From Stigmatella aurantiaca DW4/3-1 (lineage in GTDB: Bacteria; Myxococcota; Myxococcia; Myxococcales; Myxococcaceae), in contig NC_014623.1 of the NCBI RefSeq assembly GCF_000165485.1, positions 9,504,893 through 9,568,892 on the forward strand: a DNA stretch of 64,000 nucleotides, in the 5' to 3' direction. Every line of letters begins with the position of its first letter. The first letter of the stretch is position 1. This document shows positions 20,321 to 28,004 of this stretch, in pieces. The notes below the pieces were generated by a model. The model did no database searches, was not told the origin of the DNA, and saw nothing but the letters and a program-made list of their open reading frames with translations. The position numbers were made by a program, and so were the translations under genes.

Positions 20321-20662
20321 TCAGCGCTTGCGCTTCGCGGCCGAGCGCTTCGCGGCCGTGGAACGCTGGAGGGTCTTGCGTTTGCGCGTCGCCGCGGCCT
20401 TCTTCGCGGCGGCCGAGCGCTGGGCCTGCGTGCGGCCAGCCTGGCTCCGCTTGCCTCCCCGGCGCGACGCCTGGTGCGTCTCAGGCTTTCCGTAACCGGA
20501 ACCACCGGGCTTCTCGCCCCCATGCGACTCGGCGTTCACCGTGGCCCAAGCCCGGCGCTTGGCTTCCTTTTCATCGGTCCCGCGCTCGGTGTAGCCCTCG
20601 GCGATGTGCTCCGCGCGCCGCTTCTGCTTGTCGGTGTACTTGCTCTTGTCCCCACGAGGCAT
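20321..20662 (-). CDS. Small basic protein with plasmid-stabilisation-like N-terminus and histone-like tail
   Basis: 113 aa. The first 60 residues (MPRGDKSKYTDKQKRRAEHI, then EGYTERGTDEKEAKRRAWATVN) match a small family often labelled plasmid stabilisation protein, function unproven. The C-terminal half is Lys/Arg/Ala-rich (AAAKKAAATRKRK, STAAKRSAAKRKR), like histone H1 tails, and is likely to bind nucleic acid non-specifically. AAGGAGG lies five bases before ATG 20662. Upstream of the HDAC-like gene on the same strand, with a 136-base gap in which I see nothing. Confidence 0.82.
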   Translation of the reverse strand: MPRGDKSKYTDKQKRRAEHIAEGYTERGTDEKEAKRRAWATVNAESHGGEKPGGSGYGKPETHQASRRGGKRSQAGRTQAQRSAAAKKAAATRKRKTLQRSTAAKRSAAKRKR

Positions 20663-20767
20663 TGCGCCCTCCTTGTCACCCCATCAAGGTCTGCATCCGA
20701 GGGACAGATGAGGAGTGGGGGAACGGGCCATGACGGCGCCCCGAGCCGCCCCACCGGACACCCCGCG

Positions 20768-21529
20768 TCAGGCGGGGTCCGGAGGCATCTCTTCAGGCCC
20801 GCTCGCGCCCTTGCGCACCTCGTCCCGCAGGGCGGGGCTGGTGCGCTTCGCGCCGCGCACCAGCAGCACCGTCAGCAGCGCCCAGGCAAGCCCCATCATC
20901 CACCCCCCGATGATGTCCGTGAGGTAGTGCACGCCCAGGTACACCCGCGTCAGCCCGACCAGGAAGCTCAACAGCACCGCCATGCCCAACACATAGGCCT
21001 TGAGCCTGCTGCGCTCGGTGAGCTCCGACAGGAGGGCCCCCAGGGTGAGGTACACGATGGCCGACAGCATCGCGTGCCCGCTGGGAAAACTCGGCGCGAA
21101 CGCCTCGGCGAGGTGGGGCACCACCGAGGGCCGCGGCCGGGCGAAGAAGTGTTTGAGCAGGGAGTTCACCAAGGCTCCGCCCACCGTGGACCCGGCCACG
21201 AGCAGCAGGGAGCGGAAGCGGCGGATGAGCATGAGAAAGCCACACACCCCCACCGTGATGAGCGCCAGCACCGTGCCGCTCCCGAGCGACGTCACATCCC
21301 GGGCCGCCGCCAGCAGCCACTTGGGCCCCACGGGAATCCGCGGGTCATCCGTCCGCCGCAGCGAGCGGACCACGGTCTCGTCGAAGGATTGCGTCTCGCG
21401 CTCCACGACTTCATCCGCCAGCACCGCGAACCCCAGGCAGCAGACCCCGATAACGGCCACGAGCCCCAAAAGGCGCAGCCGCCCCGGCCCCTTCAGCAGG
21501 GCCATCCATTCTCCCCATCGACGTCGCAT
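20768..21529 (-). CDS. PAP2-family membrane phosphatase
   Basis: 253 aa integral membrane protein of the phosphatidic acid phosphatase type 2 / undecaprenyl-diphosphatase superfamily. The three catalytic motifs are present: KHFFARPRP (about 129-137), PSFPSGHA (about 150-157) and VYLGVHYLTDIIGG (about 197-210). Around five to six hydrophobic segments are visible, with the active site on the periplasmic face as in the family. Substrate could be phosphatidate, phosphatidylglycerophosphate or undecaprenyl diphosphate. It is 105 bases upstream of the basic protein gene on the same strand. Confidence 0.92.
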   Translation of the reverse strand: MRRRWGEWMALLKGPGRLRLLGLVAVIGVCCLGFAVLADEVVERETQSFDETVVRSLRRTDDPRIPVGPKWLLAAARDVTSLGSGTVLALITVGVCGFLMLIRRFRSLLLVAGSTVGGALVNSLLKHFFARPRPSVVPHLAEAFAPSFPSGHAMLSAIVYLTLGALLSELTERSRLKAYVLGMAVLLSFLVGLTRVYLGVHYLTDIIGGWMMGLAWALLTVLLVRGAKRTSPALRDEVRKGASGPEEMPPDPA

Positions 21530-21639
21530 GGAGCCCCCACCCTATGCATTTCCCCCCGTCTCGCGACAGCCATGCCGAGGCTGCCGCCAGGAAGTGCACA
21601 AACCCGCCGCGGCCCCCCCGCGTCCGCCGGCTGGCACCG

Positions 21640-21876
21640 CTAGATGCGGATGCGGTCCCGCCCCGCACTGCCGAGCACGGCGCCCGTCACACAAAAGAAG
21701 TGAATGATGATGCCGGGAAACACCAGCGCCAGGTAACCGATGCCGGTGAAGATGAACCAGAGCAACGCGCCCCAGAATTGCCCTTTGTAGAGCTGGCCCA
21801 GACCCGGCATGAAGAAGGACAACACTCCAGCGACAACAGGGTTGAAACGGCGCTCTTGGACCAGTTCATAGTTCAT
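21640..21876 (-). CDS. Small TM2-like membrane protein
   Basis: 78 aa. Two hydrophobic segments flank a short turn: VVAGVLSFFMPGLGQLYKGQ, then ALLWFIFTGIGYLALVFPG. The PGLGQLYKG motif is characteristic of TM2-type small membrane proteins, whose function is generally unknown. GGAGG lies five bases before the ATG at 21876, which rules out the longer open frame reaching 22068. Divergent from the TTG-start aldehyde dehydrogenase. Confidence 0.82.
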   Translation of the reverse strand: MNYELVQERRFNPVVAGVLSFFMPGLGQLYKGQFWGALLWFIFTGIGYLALVFPGIIIHFFCVTGAVLGSAGRDRIRI

Positions 21877-22088
21877 TAGAGCCTCCGGACAGCGAACAAG
21901 GCAGCGCCTGCGAGCCGCAGCGTAATCCGGCCAGCCACCGATGGGGAATTCACCCCCCCCAAGCAATGACTTCCATTCTGCTACAGGGCTGTAGACAGCC
22001 ACCCGGCCGTGCGGGGCTGAACCCTTGATGCGAGCGCCGGTTGTCCTGGCGCAACAGGCTGCTATCACTGCCTACAGGAGGAACACAC

Positions 22089-23495
22089 TTGGCCATCGCC
22101 ACCATCGAGCCGACGACCGGCACCACCCTGCGGACCTTCCAAGCGCTCTCCCCGGAGGAGACCGAAGCGCGATTGCATCTCGCCGAGGAGACGTTCCGCA
22201 CATACCGCCACACCCCCTTCGCCGACCGCAAGCGCTGGCTGGCCCGGGCCGCCGAGTTCCTGGACTCGGAGGCCGCCACCTTCGGGCGCATCATGACCCA
22301 GGAGATGGGCAAGCCCTTCGAGGCCGCCAAGGCCGAGTCCCAGAAGTGTGCCCAGGCGTGCCGTTATTATGTCGAGCACGGCGAGGCCTATCTGCGTGAC
22401 GAGCCCATCGACACGGGCAAGGACCGCAGCTACGTGCGCTACGAGCCATTGGGGCCCGTGCTGGCCATCATGCCGTGGAACTTCCCCTTCTGGCAGGTCA
22501 TCCGCTTCGCCGCCCCGGCGCTGATCGCTGGCAACGTGGGATTGCTCAAACACGCACACAACGTGCCGCAGTGCGCGCTGGCGCTGGAGGACCTCTTCCT
22601 GCGGGCGGGTTTCCCCCGGGGGGCGTTCCAAAACCTGTTCATCGAAACGCGAGACATCGAGCGCGTCATCGAAGACACGCGCGTGAAAGCAGTCACCCTG
22701 ACAGGCAGCGAAGGGGCCGGCCGGGCGGTCGGGGCCCAGGCAGGCAAGGCGCTCAAGAAGGTGGTGCTCGAGCTGGGCGGCAGTGATCCGTTCATCGTCA
22801 TGCCGAGCGCGAAGCTGGAGGAGGCCGTGGAGACGGCGGTGAAGGCGCGGCTCATCAACAACGGCCAGTCCTGCATCGCCGCCAAGCGCTTCATCGTCCA
22901 CGACGCCATCTATCCGGAGTTCGAGCGGCGCTTCGTGGAGCGCATGGGCCGCGTGAAGGTGGGCGACCCCATGGAGCCGCAGACGGAGGTGGGGCCCCTG
23001 GCGACCGAGGGCATCCGCCAGGGCCTGCACGCCCAGGTGGAGAAGAGCCTCGCGGCGGGCGCGAAGGCGCCGGTGGGCGGCAAGCTGCCCACGGGCGCGG
23101 GGTATTACTACCCGCCCACCGTGCTCACGGACGTGCCTGATGCGTCTCCCGCCGCCCGCGAGGAGCTGTTCGGACCGGTGGCGGTCCTCTTCCGGGCGAA
23201 GGACGTGGAGCACGCCATCGCGCTGGCCAACGATACCCCCTACGGCCTGGGCGCGAGCGTCTGGACGCGGGAGGAGGCAGAGGCCCAGCGGTTCATCGCG
23301 GGCATCGAAACGGGCATGGTGTTCGTCAACGCGATGGTGGCCTCGGACGCGCGGCTGCCCTTTGGCGGGGTGAAGAACTCGGGCCATGGGCGCGAACTGG
23401 CGCTGCACGGCCTGCGCGAGTTCCTCAACGCGAAGACGGTCCGCATCAGCGCGGGCGCCCTCCCCCCTCCCACCGAGGCCTCCGCCAACGAGTAG
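22089..23495 (+). CDS. NAD(P)-dependent aldehyde dehydrogenase, succinate-semialdehyde type
   Basis: 468 aa, class of short bacterial SSADH/YneI-like enzymes. It has [22 protein letters not shown], the Glu in ELGGSDPF, catalytic Cys in [12 protein letters not shown] and the ending [22 protein letters not shown] (given in parts). This class oxidises succinate semialdehyde and related short aldehydes. The start is a TTG at 22089: AGGAGGAA lies seven bases upstream, and family similarity begins at IATIEPTTG. Open frame exists upstream to 22041 but lacks a ribosome site. It is unrelated in class to the tandem ALDH pair at 9.4-12.4 kb. Confidence 0.92.
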   Translation: MAIATIEPTTGTTLRTFQALSPEETEARLHLAEETFRTYRHTPFADRKRWLARAAEFLDSEAATFGRIMTQEMGKPFEAAKAESQKCAQACRYYVEHGEAYLRDEPIDTGKDRSYVRYEPLGPVLAIMPWNFPFWQVIRFAAPALIAGNVGLLKHAHNVPQCALALEDLFLRAGFPRGAFQNLFIETRDIERVIEDTRVKAVTLTGSEGAGRAVGAQAGKALKKVVLELGGSDPFIVMPSAKLEEAVETAVKARLINNGQSCIAAKRFIVHDAIYPEFERRFVERMGRVKVGDPMEPQTEVGPLATEGIRQGLHAQVEKSLAAGAKAPVGGKLPTGAGYYYPPTVLTDVPDASPAAREELFGPVAVLFRAKDVEHAIALANDTPYGLGASVWTREEAEAQRFIAGIETGMVFVNAMVASDARLPFGGVKNSGHGRELALHGLREFLNAKTVRISAGALPPPTEASANE

Positions 23496-23663
23496 GCCGC
23501 CCTGGCCCGCTCCGGGGCTCGCCTGGATCCCCAGCAGAGGAGCCGCCACGATCCCAACTGATGGCGGCGATGGCCCCGGCAGGGGCTGGAACGGCGGGCA
23601 GGAGGCGCCCGGGCGAAAAGTGCGTTAGGGAGGAGCCCTCTGTCCTCCCGAGTGGGTCACCCG

Positions 23664-24638
23664 ATGAACGTCCCCGCCTCGTCCCGCCGCTTCCAGATCT
23701 TCAGCTACGCCGTGCTCGCCTACACGTTGGCCGTGGTGTTGTGGGGCGCCTTCGTGCGCGCCACGGGCTCGGGGGCGGGCTGTGGGGACCACTGGCCCCA
23801 GTGCAACGGCGTGGTGGTGCCGCGCGAGCCCACCGTGGCCACGCTCATCGAGTACACCCACCGGGTCACCAGCGGGCTGGCGCTGATCCTGGCCGGGGTG
23901 CTGTGCGTCTGGGGCCTGCGGGCCCACGCCAAGGGCCACCCGGTGCGCGGCGCGGCCGTGCTGTCGCTCGTCTTCATGCTGACGGAGGCCGCCGTCGGCG
24001 CGGGAATCGTCCTCCTGAAATACGTGGCGGACAACCCCTCCATCGCGCGGGCGTATTGGATGGCGCTCCACCTCATCAACACCTTCCTGCTCGTGGGCGC
24101 CCAGGCGCTCACGGCGTGGTGGGCCGGGGGACGCTCACGGTGGGTGATGCGCGGCCAGGGGTTGGCCGGAGCGCTGGTGGGCGTGGGCATCGCGGGGCTG
24201 CTGCTCCTGGGGGTGACGGGGGCCATCGCCGCGCTGGGGGACACGCTCTTTCCGGCCACGAGTTTCACGGAAGGTTTGCAGCAAGACATGTCCGAGACGG
24301 CGCACATCCTGTTGAGGCTGCGCGTGCTGCACCCGCTGCTGGCGGTGGGGCTGGGCGCGCTGCTGGTGGGGGTGGGCAACGTGCTGGCCCGGCTGCGGCC
24401 CTCGGAGAGCGTGAAACGCTCGGCCTCGCAGCTGACCGTGCTGTATGCGCTTCAACTGGGCGCGGGGCTCACCAACCTGGTGCTGCTGGCCCCGGTGTGG
24501 ATGCAGCTCGTCCACCTGCTGCTCGCGGACCTGGTGTGGATCGCCTTGCTGCGGCTGAGCGTGGCGGCGCTCTCGGAGGACGCGCCCCGGGCCGCGCTGC
24601 GCCCAAGCCCCGAGGCGATCGCCGCCCCCTCGAAGTAG
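23664..24638 (+). CDS. ctaA: Heme A synthase (COX15/CtaA)
   Basis: 324 aa polytopic membrane protein that oxidises heme O to heme A for aa3-type cytochrome oxidase. Eight hydrophobic segments are visible and the four conserved heme-ligand histidines are in EYTHRVTSG, MALHLINTF, RVLHPLLA and QLVHLLLAD. The first periplasmic loop has the GSGAGCGDHWPQCNG motif with the Cys pair typical of many CtaA proteins. ATG 23664 is used; a GTG at 23652 would add four residues. No cytochrome oxidase genes are adjacent in the window, which is unusual but not rare. Confidence 0.9.
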   Translation: MNVPASSRRFQIFSYAVLAYTLAVVLWGAFVRATGSGAGCGDHWPQCNGVVVPREPTVATLIEYTHRVTSGLALILAGVLCVWGLRAHAKGHPVRGAAVLSLVFMLTEAAVGAGIVLLKYVADNPSIARAYWMALHLINTFLLVGAQALTAWWAGGRSRWVMRGQGLAGALVGVGIAGLLLLGVTGAIAALGDTLFPATSFTEGLQQDMSETAHILLRLRVLHPLLAVGLGALLVGVGNVLARLRPSESVKRSASQLTVLYALQLGAGLTNLVLLAPVWMQLVHLLLADLVWIALLRLSVAALSEDAPRAALRPSPEAIAAPSK

Positions 24639-24710
24639 CGCGGATCGAGTTCCGGACACCCGGAGCCGAAAAACGGTGCTTTCACCGCCACGCCGGTACA
24701 GGCTCCGCGC

Positions 24711-26132
24711 ATGCAACCAGGCTTCGGACGTGACCTGACGACCGGCAGCATTCCCAGGCACATGATTGCGTTCTCCCTGCCGATGCTCCTGGGCAGCTTC
24801 CTCCAGACGGCCTACAGCTTCGTCAATGCCATCTGGGTGGGCCAGTACCTGGGCACCTCCGCGCTCGCCGCGGTGACGGTGAGCTTCCCCATCGTCTTCG
24901 TCCTGTTCGCCATCGGCATGGGCCTCACGATGGCGACCAACATCCTGGTGTCTCAGAGCTTCGGCGCGCGGCGCATGGACGAGCTGCGCAAGGTCGTGGA
25001 CAGCTCCACCGTGCTCATCGGCTCCCTGGGGATCGTCTTCACTGTTCTGGGAGAGCTCTTCGCCCCCCGGGTGCTGCGCGCCATGGACACGCCCCCGGAG
25101 ATCCTCGAGGCCTCCACCCACTACCTCCGGATCTTCCTGCTCTCGTTGCCCCTGGGCTTTGGCCTCTTCCTGACGCGAAGCCTGCTCCAAGGGGTGGGCG
25201 ACTCGAAAACACCGCTCTACTTCCAGCTGGGCTCCGTGCTCTTCGCCGCGGCGCTGGATCCCGTGCTGATGTTCGGCTGGCTGGGGTTCCCGCGGCTCGG
25301 CCTGAATGGCACCGCGTGGTCCACCGTGGTCTCGCAAATCCTGGCGTTCTCCGCGCTGATCCTCTACCTGCGCGCCAAGAAGGTCCCCGTCGCGCCCTCC
25401 TGGCCCCGGTTCAACCACCTGGGCCCCATCACCTGGAAGACGCTGCGCATCGGCCTGCCCTCCGCCGTTCAACAATCGCTCGTCTCCATCGGCATGGTCT
25501 TCGTCACCGGCATCGTCAATGGCTTTGGCGAGGTCGCGACGGCCGCGTTCGGGGCCGCCTCGCGCATCGATCAGATCGCCTTCCTGCCCGCCGTGACCTT
25601 CGGCATGGCCATCTCCACCCTGGCCGGCCAGAACATCGGGGCCGGCCGCCTGGACCGGGTCCGGGAGATCTTCATCTGGGGCTGCCTGTTCAGCGGCGGC
25701 ATCACGCTGATCATCACCGCGGTGACCGTGTCGATTCCTGGCGCGCTCCTGAGAATCTTCGTCACGGACGCCACCGTCATCGAGCCGGGCATCGCCTACC
25801 TGCGCACCGTCGGCGCCTGCTACCTCTTCTTCGCCCTCGTCTTCGTCAGCAACGGCATCATCAACGGCGCGGGACACACGCTGACCACCACGGTGATTTC
25901 CCTCATCAGCCTGTGGGTCATCCGCGTCCCGGGCGCCTATTGGCTGTCGCGGCGCATGGAGAGCGTGAAAGGTGTCTGGTATGCCATTGCGCTCAGCTTC
26001 GCCGTGTCGCTGGCCGCCAGCATGGCCTACTACGTGTCGGGCCGGTGGAAGCGCCCGGCCGGGAAAAAGCCGCCCGGCCCCCCGGCACCCGATGTCACCG
26101 AGACCTTTGGCCACAGCACCGGAGAGGCCTAG
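24711..26132 (+). CDS. MATE-family multidrug efflux transporter
   Basis: 473 aa with 12 hydrophobic segments in two halves. The family pattern is clear: DLTTGSIPRHMIAFSLPMLLG at the N-terminus, GARRMDELRKVV between segments 2 and 3, and FGAASRIDQIAFLPAVTFGMA with AGQNIGAGRLDRV in the second half. These transporters export cationic drugs or metabolites in exchange for Na+ or H+. The C-terminal tail is Pro/Lys-rich. It follows ctaA by 72 bases; no ribosome site stands out before ATG 24711. Substrate unknown. Confidence 0.92.
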   Translation: MQPGFGRDLTTGSIPRHMIAFSLPMLLGSFLQTAYSFVNAIWVGQYLGTSALAAVTVSFPIVFVLFAIGMGLTMATNILVSQSFGARRMDELRKVVDSSTVLIGSLGIVFTVLGELFAPRVLRAMDTPPEILEASTHYLRIFLLSLPLGFGLFLTRSLLQGVGDSKTPLYFQLGSVLFAAALDPVLMFGWLGFPRLGLNGTAWSTVVSQILAFSALILYLRAKKVPVAPSWPRFNHLGPITWKTLRIGLPSAVQQSLVSIGMVFVTGIVNGFGEVATAAFGAASRIDQIAFLPAVTFGMAISTLAGQNIGAGRLDRVREIFIWGCLFSGGITLIITAVTVSIPGALLRIFVTDATVIEPGIAYLRTVGACYLFFALVFVSNGIINGAGHTLTTTVISLISLWVIRVPGAYWLSRRMESVKGVWYAIALSFAVSLAASMAYYVSGRWKRPAGKKPPGPPAPDVTETFGHSTGEA

Positions 26133-26182
26133 CGCCCACAGCAGCCCCTCCCGCGCCCCTCCGCCCAACAGAGAGGGATTTC

Positions 26183-26230
26183 ATGGATAAGTTCAATAGA
26201 GACGGGTTTTGCTGCCCTCTCAGGCAGTAG
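26183..26230 (+). CDS. Possible 15-residue micro-ORF
   Basis: ATG 26183 to TAG 26230 encodes MDKFNRDGFCCPLRQ and is preceded by AGAGAGGGA at normal spacing. It lies 50 bases after the MATE gene, in the lower-GC start of a hairpin-rich spacer. There is no known homologue, and it may be chance. Confidence 0.2.
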   Translation: MDKFNRDGFCCPLRQ

Positions 26231-26530
26231 CCTTAAAACTTTCCGTCTGGTTTCCTAGCGGGTAGCAAAGCGTTGCAAAAGAACGGGCGCAATCTGTGTC
26301 AGCAGTTGCGGATCTCTTACGACCAGCATTAGGCTCTGAAATGAGACGCAATCTCGGAGGTGGGGTCCACCCGACTGGGCCTCTCCCCGAGCCAAACGTC
26401 TCGTGAAGCGAGGGTGGACGGGTGTCTCCCGGCCACCTGGCGCTTCCAGGTGGGGTGGGTAGCGGGCAGCGGGCCTGCCTCTCTGCACTCTCGGGGGATG
26501 GTGCAGAGGGGGGCCCGCTGTGGGTGTTCC
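26231..26530. other. Hairpin-rich spacer between MATE and MscS genes
   Basis: No gene of normal size. The left part (to about 26350) is less GC-rich than its surroundings. The right part contains several perfect inverted repeats: GTCCACCC at 26365-26372 with GGGTGGAC at 26412-26419, CCACCTGG/CCAGGTGG at 26433-26453, and a long hairpin at 26468-26519. It may hold a structured RNA in addition to the mscS terminator. Confidence 0.5.
26468..26519 (-). terminator. Long hairpin after the mscS-like gene
   Basis: AGCGGGCC (26468-26475) pairs with GGCCCGCT (26512-26519), CTCTGCAC (26481-26488) with GTGCAGAG (26501-26508), and three further pairs join the two, leaving a two-base bulge and a 12-base loop. 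It begins 11 bases beyond the stop codon of the minus-strand channel gene. There is no U-tract. Confidence 0.55.
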
Positions 26531-27799
26531 TCATTCGCTGGAGCCGACCGGGCGGGCGTGGGCGCCGCGTCCGGGCGAGGAAGCGCTCACCCCCAGTGGC
26601 AGCACCGGTTCTCCCGCCGGTGCCAGGTGGCTCGCCTCGGCGCGCAGCAGGGGCAGGCCGTGCGGCTGCGCCTGAAGAAAGGTGATGAGCTTCTCGCGCA
26701 CCAGGCACCGCAGGTCGAACGCCTTGCTCGCATCCGAGGCGCTGACCAGGGCCCGCAGCTTCATGGTGCGCTCGGTGCACTCCGTCACTTGCAACGCGTG
26801 CACCTTGCCATCCCAGAGCCCCTGGGACTCGTTCTGCACGATGCGCTGGAGTTCCGCGCGCACCGCCGCCACGTTGGTGCGGAAGTCCACATACAGCTCC
26901 GCCGTGCCCAGGATGTCGGGCGACACCTTGCTCCAGTTCTGGAAAGGCTTCTCCAGGAAGTGGGTCATGGGGACGATCAGCCGCCGCAAGTCCCACACCT
27001 TCACCACCACGTAGGTGAGGGTGATCTCCTCCACCCAGCCCCACTCGTTCTCCACGATGACGGTGTCGCCGATGCGGATCGGCTGGGTGATGGACAGCTG
27101 GATGCCGGCCAGCAGCGTGGAGATGGACTTCTGCGCCGCCAGGCCGATGACGAGGCCCGCGATGCCCGCCGAGGCCAACAGCGACACCCCCACGTTGCGC
27201 ACCGCCTCGAACTGCAACAACAGCAGCGAGCCCGCCACCAGCACCACGGTGACCTCGATGATGTGGCGCATGACCACCAGCTGCGTGCGCAGCCCCCGGA
27301 TGCGCCCCACCTCCGCGCCGGTCGCCGTGCGGCTGGTCACCTTCTGCTCCACGAAGCGGGCGGCCAGCCGCACGAAGCTCATCAGGAACCACGCCAGGGC
27401 GATGATGATGATCGACCGCGCCCCCACATCCACCACATGCTGGACCGAGACAGGCAGGCCCAGCAGGCGCGAGCCCGAAGCCACCAGGACCGCGAACACG
27501 GGATAGCGCAGGGGGCCTCGCCCCGCCGTCACCAGCTGATCATCCCAGCCCGACTGCGTCAGCCCCGCGGCACGCACGCTCACGCGCAGCAACAACCCTT
27601 CCAGCATGCGCCCCACCAACACGCTGCCCGCCAGGAGCAGCCCCAGCCCCAGCGCTTGCCACAGTTCCACTTCCCAGACGGGCCGGTTGAGCAGGAACTC
27701 CGGGAGCCGCTGCCGCAGTGCGGGCCCTCCTTCCGCCTCGAGCGCCAACACGGGCGTGGACGGCAGCACCAACACGAGGACGGCGAGGCGGCGGAACAT
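26531..27799 (-). CDS. MscS-family mechanosensitive channel
   Basis: 422 aa. A signal-like N-terminus (MFRRLAVLVLVL) is followed by several membrane segments; the last (about 205-235: LLASAGIAGLVIGLAAQKSI) is the Gly/Ala-rich pore helix TM3 of MscS, followed by the beta domain with the conserved IRIGDTVIVENEWGWVEEI and LIVPMTHFLEKPFQNW. The channel opens under membrane tension or conducts small ions. The C-terminal tail (about 40 residues) is Pro/Ser/Arg-rich and family-atypical. ATG 27799 has AGGAG nine bases upstream. An AT-rich island with TATATA at 27835-27840 lies just upstream and probably contains the promoter. Confidence 0.92.
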   Translation of the reverse strand: MFRRLAVLVLVLPSTPVLALEAEGGPALRQRLPEFLLNRPVWEVELWQALGLGLLLAGSVLVGRMLEGLLLRVSVRAAGLTQSGWDDQLVTAGRGPLRYPVFAVLVASGSRLLGLPVSVQHVVDVGARSIIIIALAWFLMSFVRLAARFVEQKVTSRTATGAEVGRIRGLRTQLVVMRHIIEVTVVLVAGSLLLLQFEAVRNVGVSLLASAGIAGLVIGLAAQKSISTLLAGIQLSITQPIRIGDTVIVENEWGWVEEITLTYVVVKVWDLRRLIVPMTHFLEKPFQNWSKVSPDILGTAELYVDFRTNVAAVRAELQRIVQNESQGLWDGKVHALQVTECTERTMKLRALVSASDASKAFDLRCLVREKLITFLQAQPHGLPLLRAEASHLAPAGEPVLPLGVSASSPGRGAHARPVGSSE

Positions 27800-28004
27800 G
27801 GTCGGGGGCTCCTGACACCGGGGCCTTGCGGCCTATATAGTTTGACCTCAAATATACCAAAGGACTCTCGTCCGCTGTCCACCCACCTGAGAACAAGCCC
27901 TCAGGCAGGCGTGTGACAGCCCTGGTGTCTTAAATCAGGGAGTTTCCGGACGCATCCCGGGCCGAGGAGGGGTTCAATGGTATCAGCTCATCGCGAGTCC
28001 CCGC

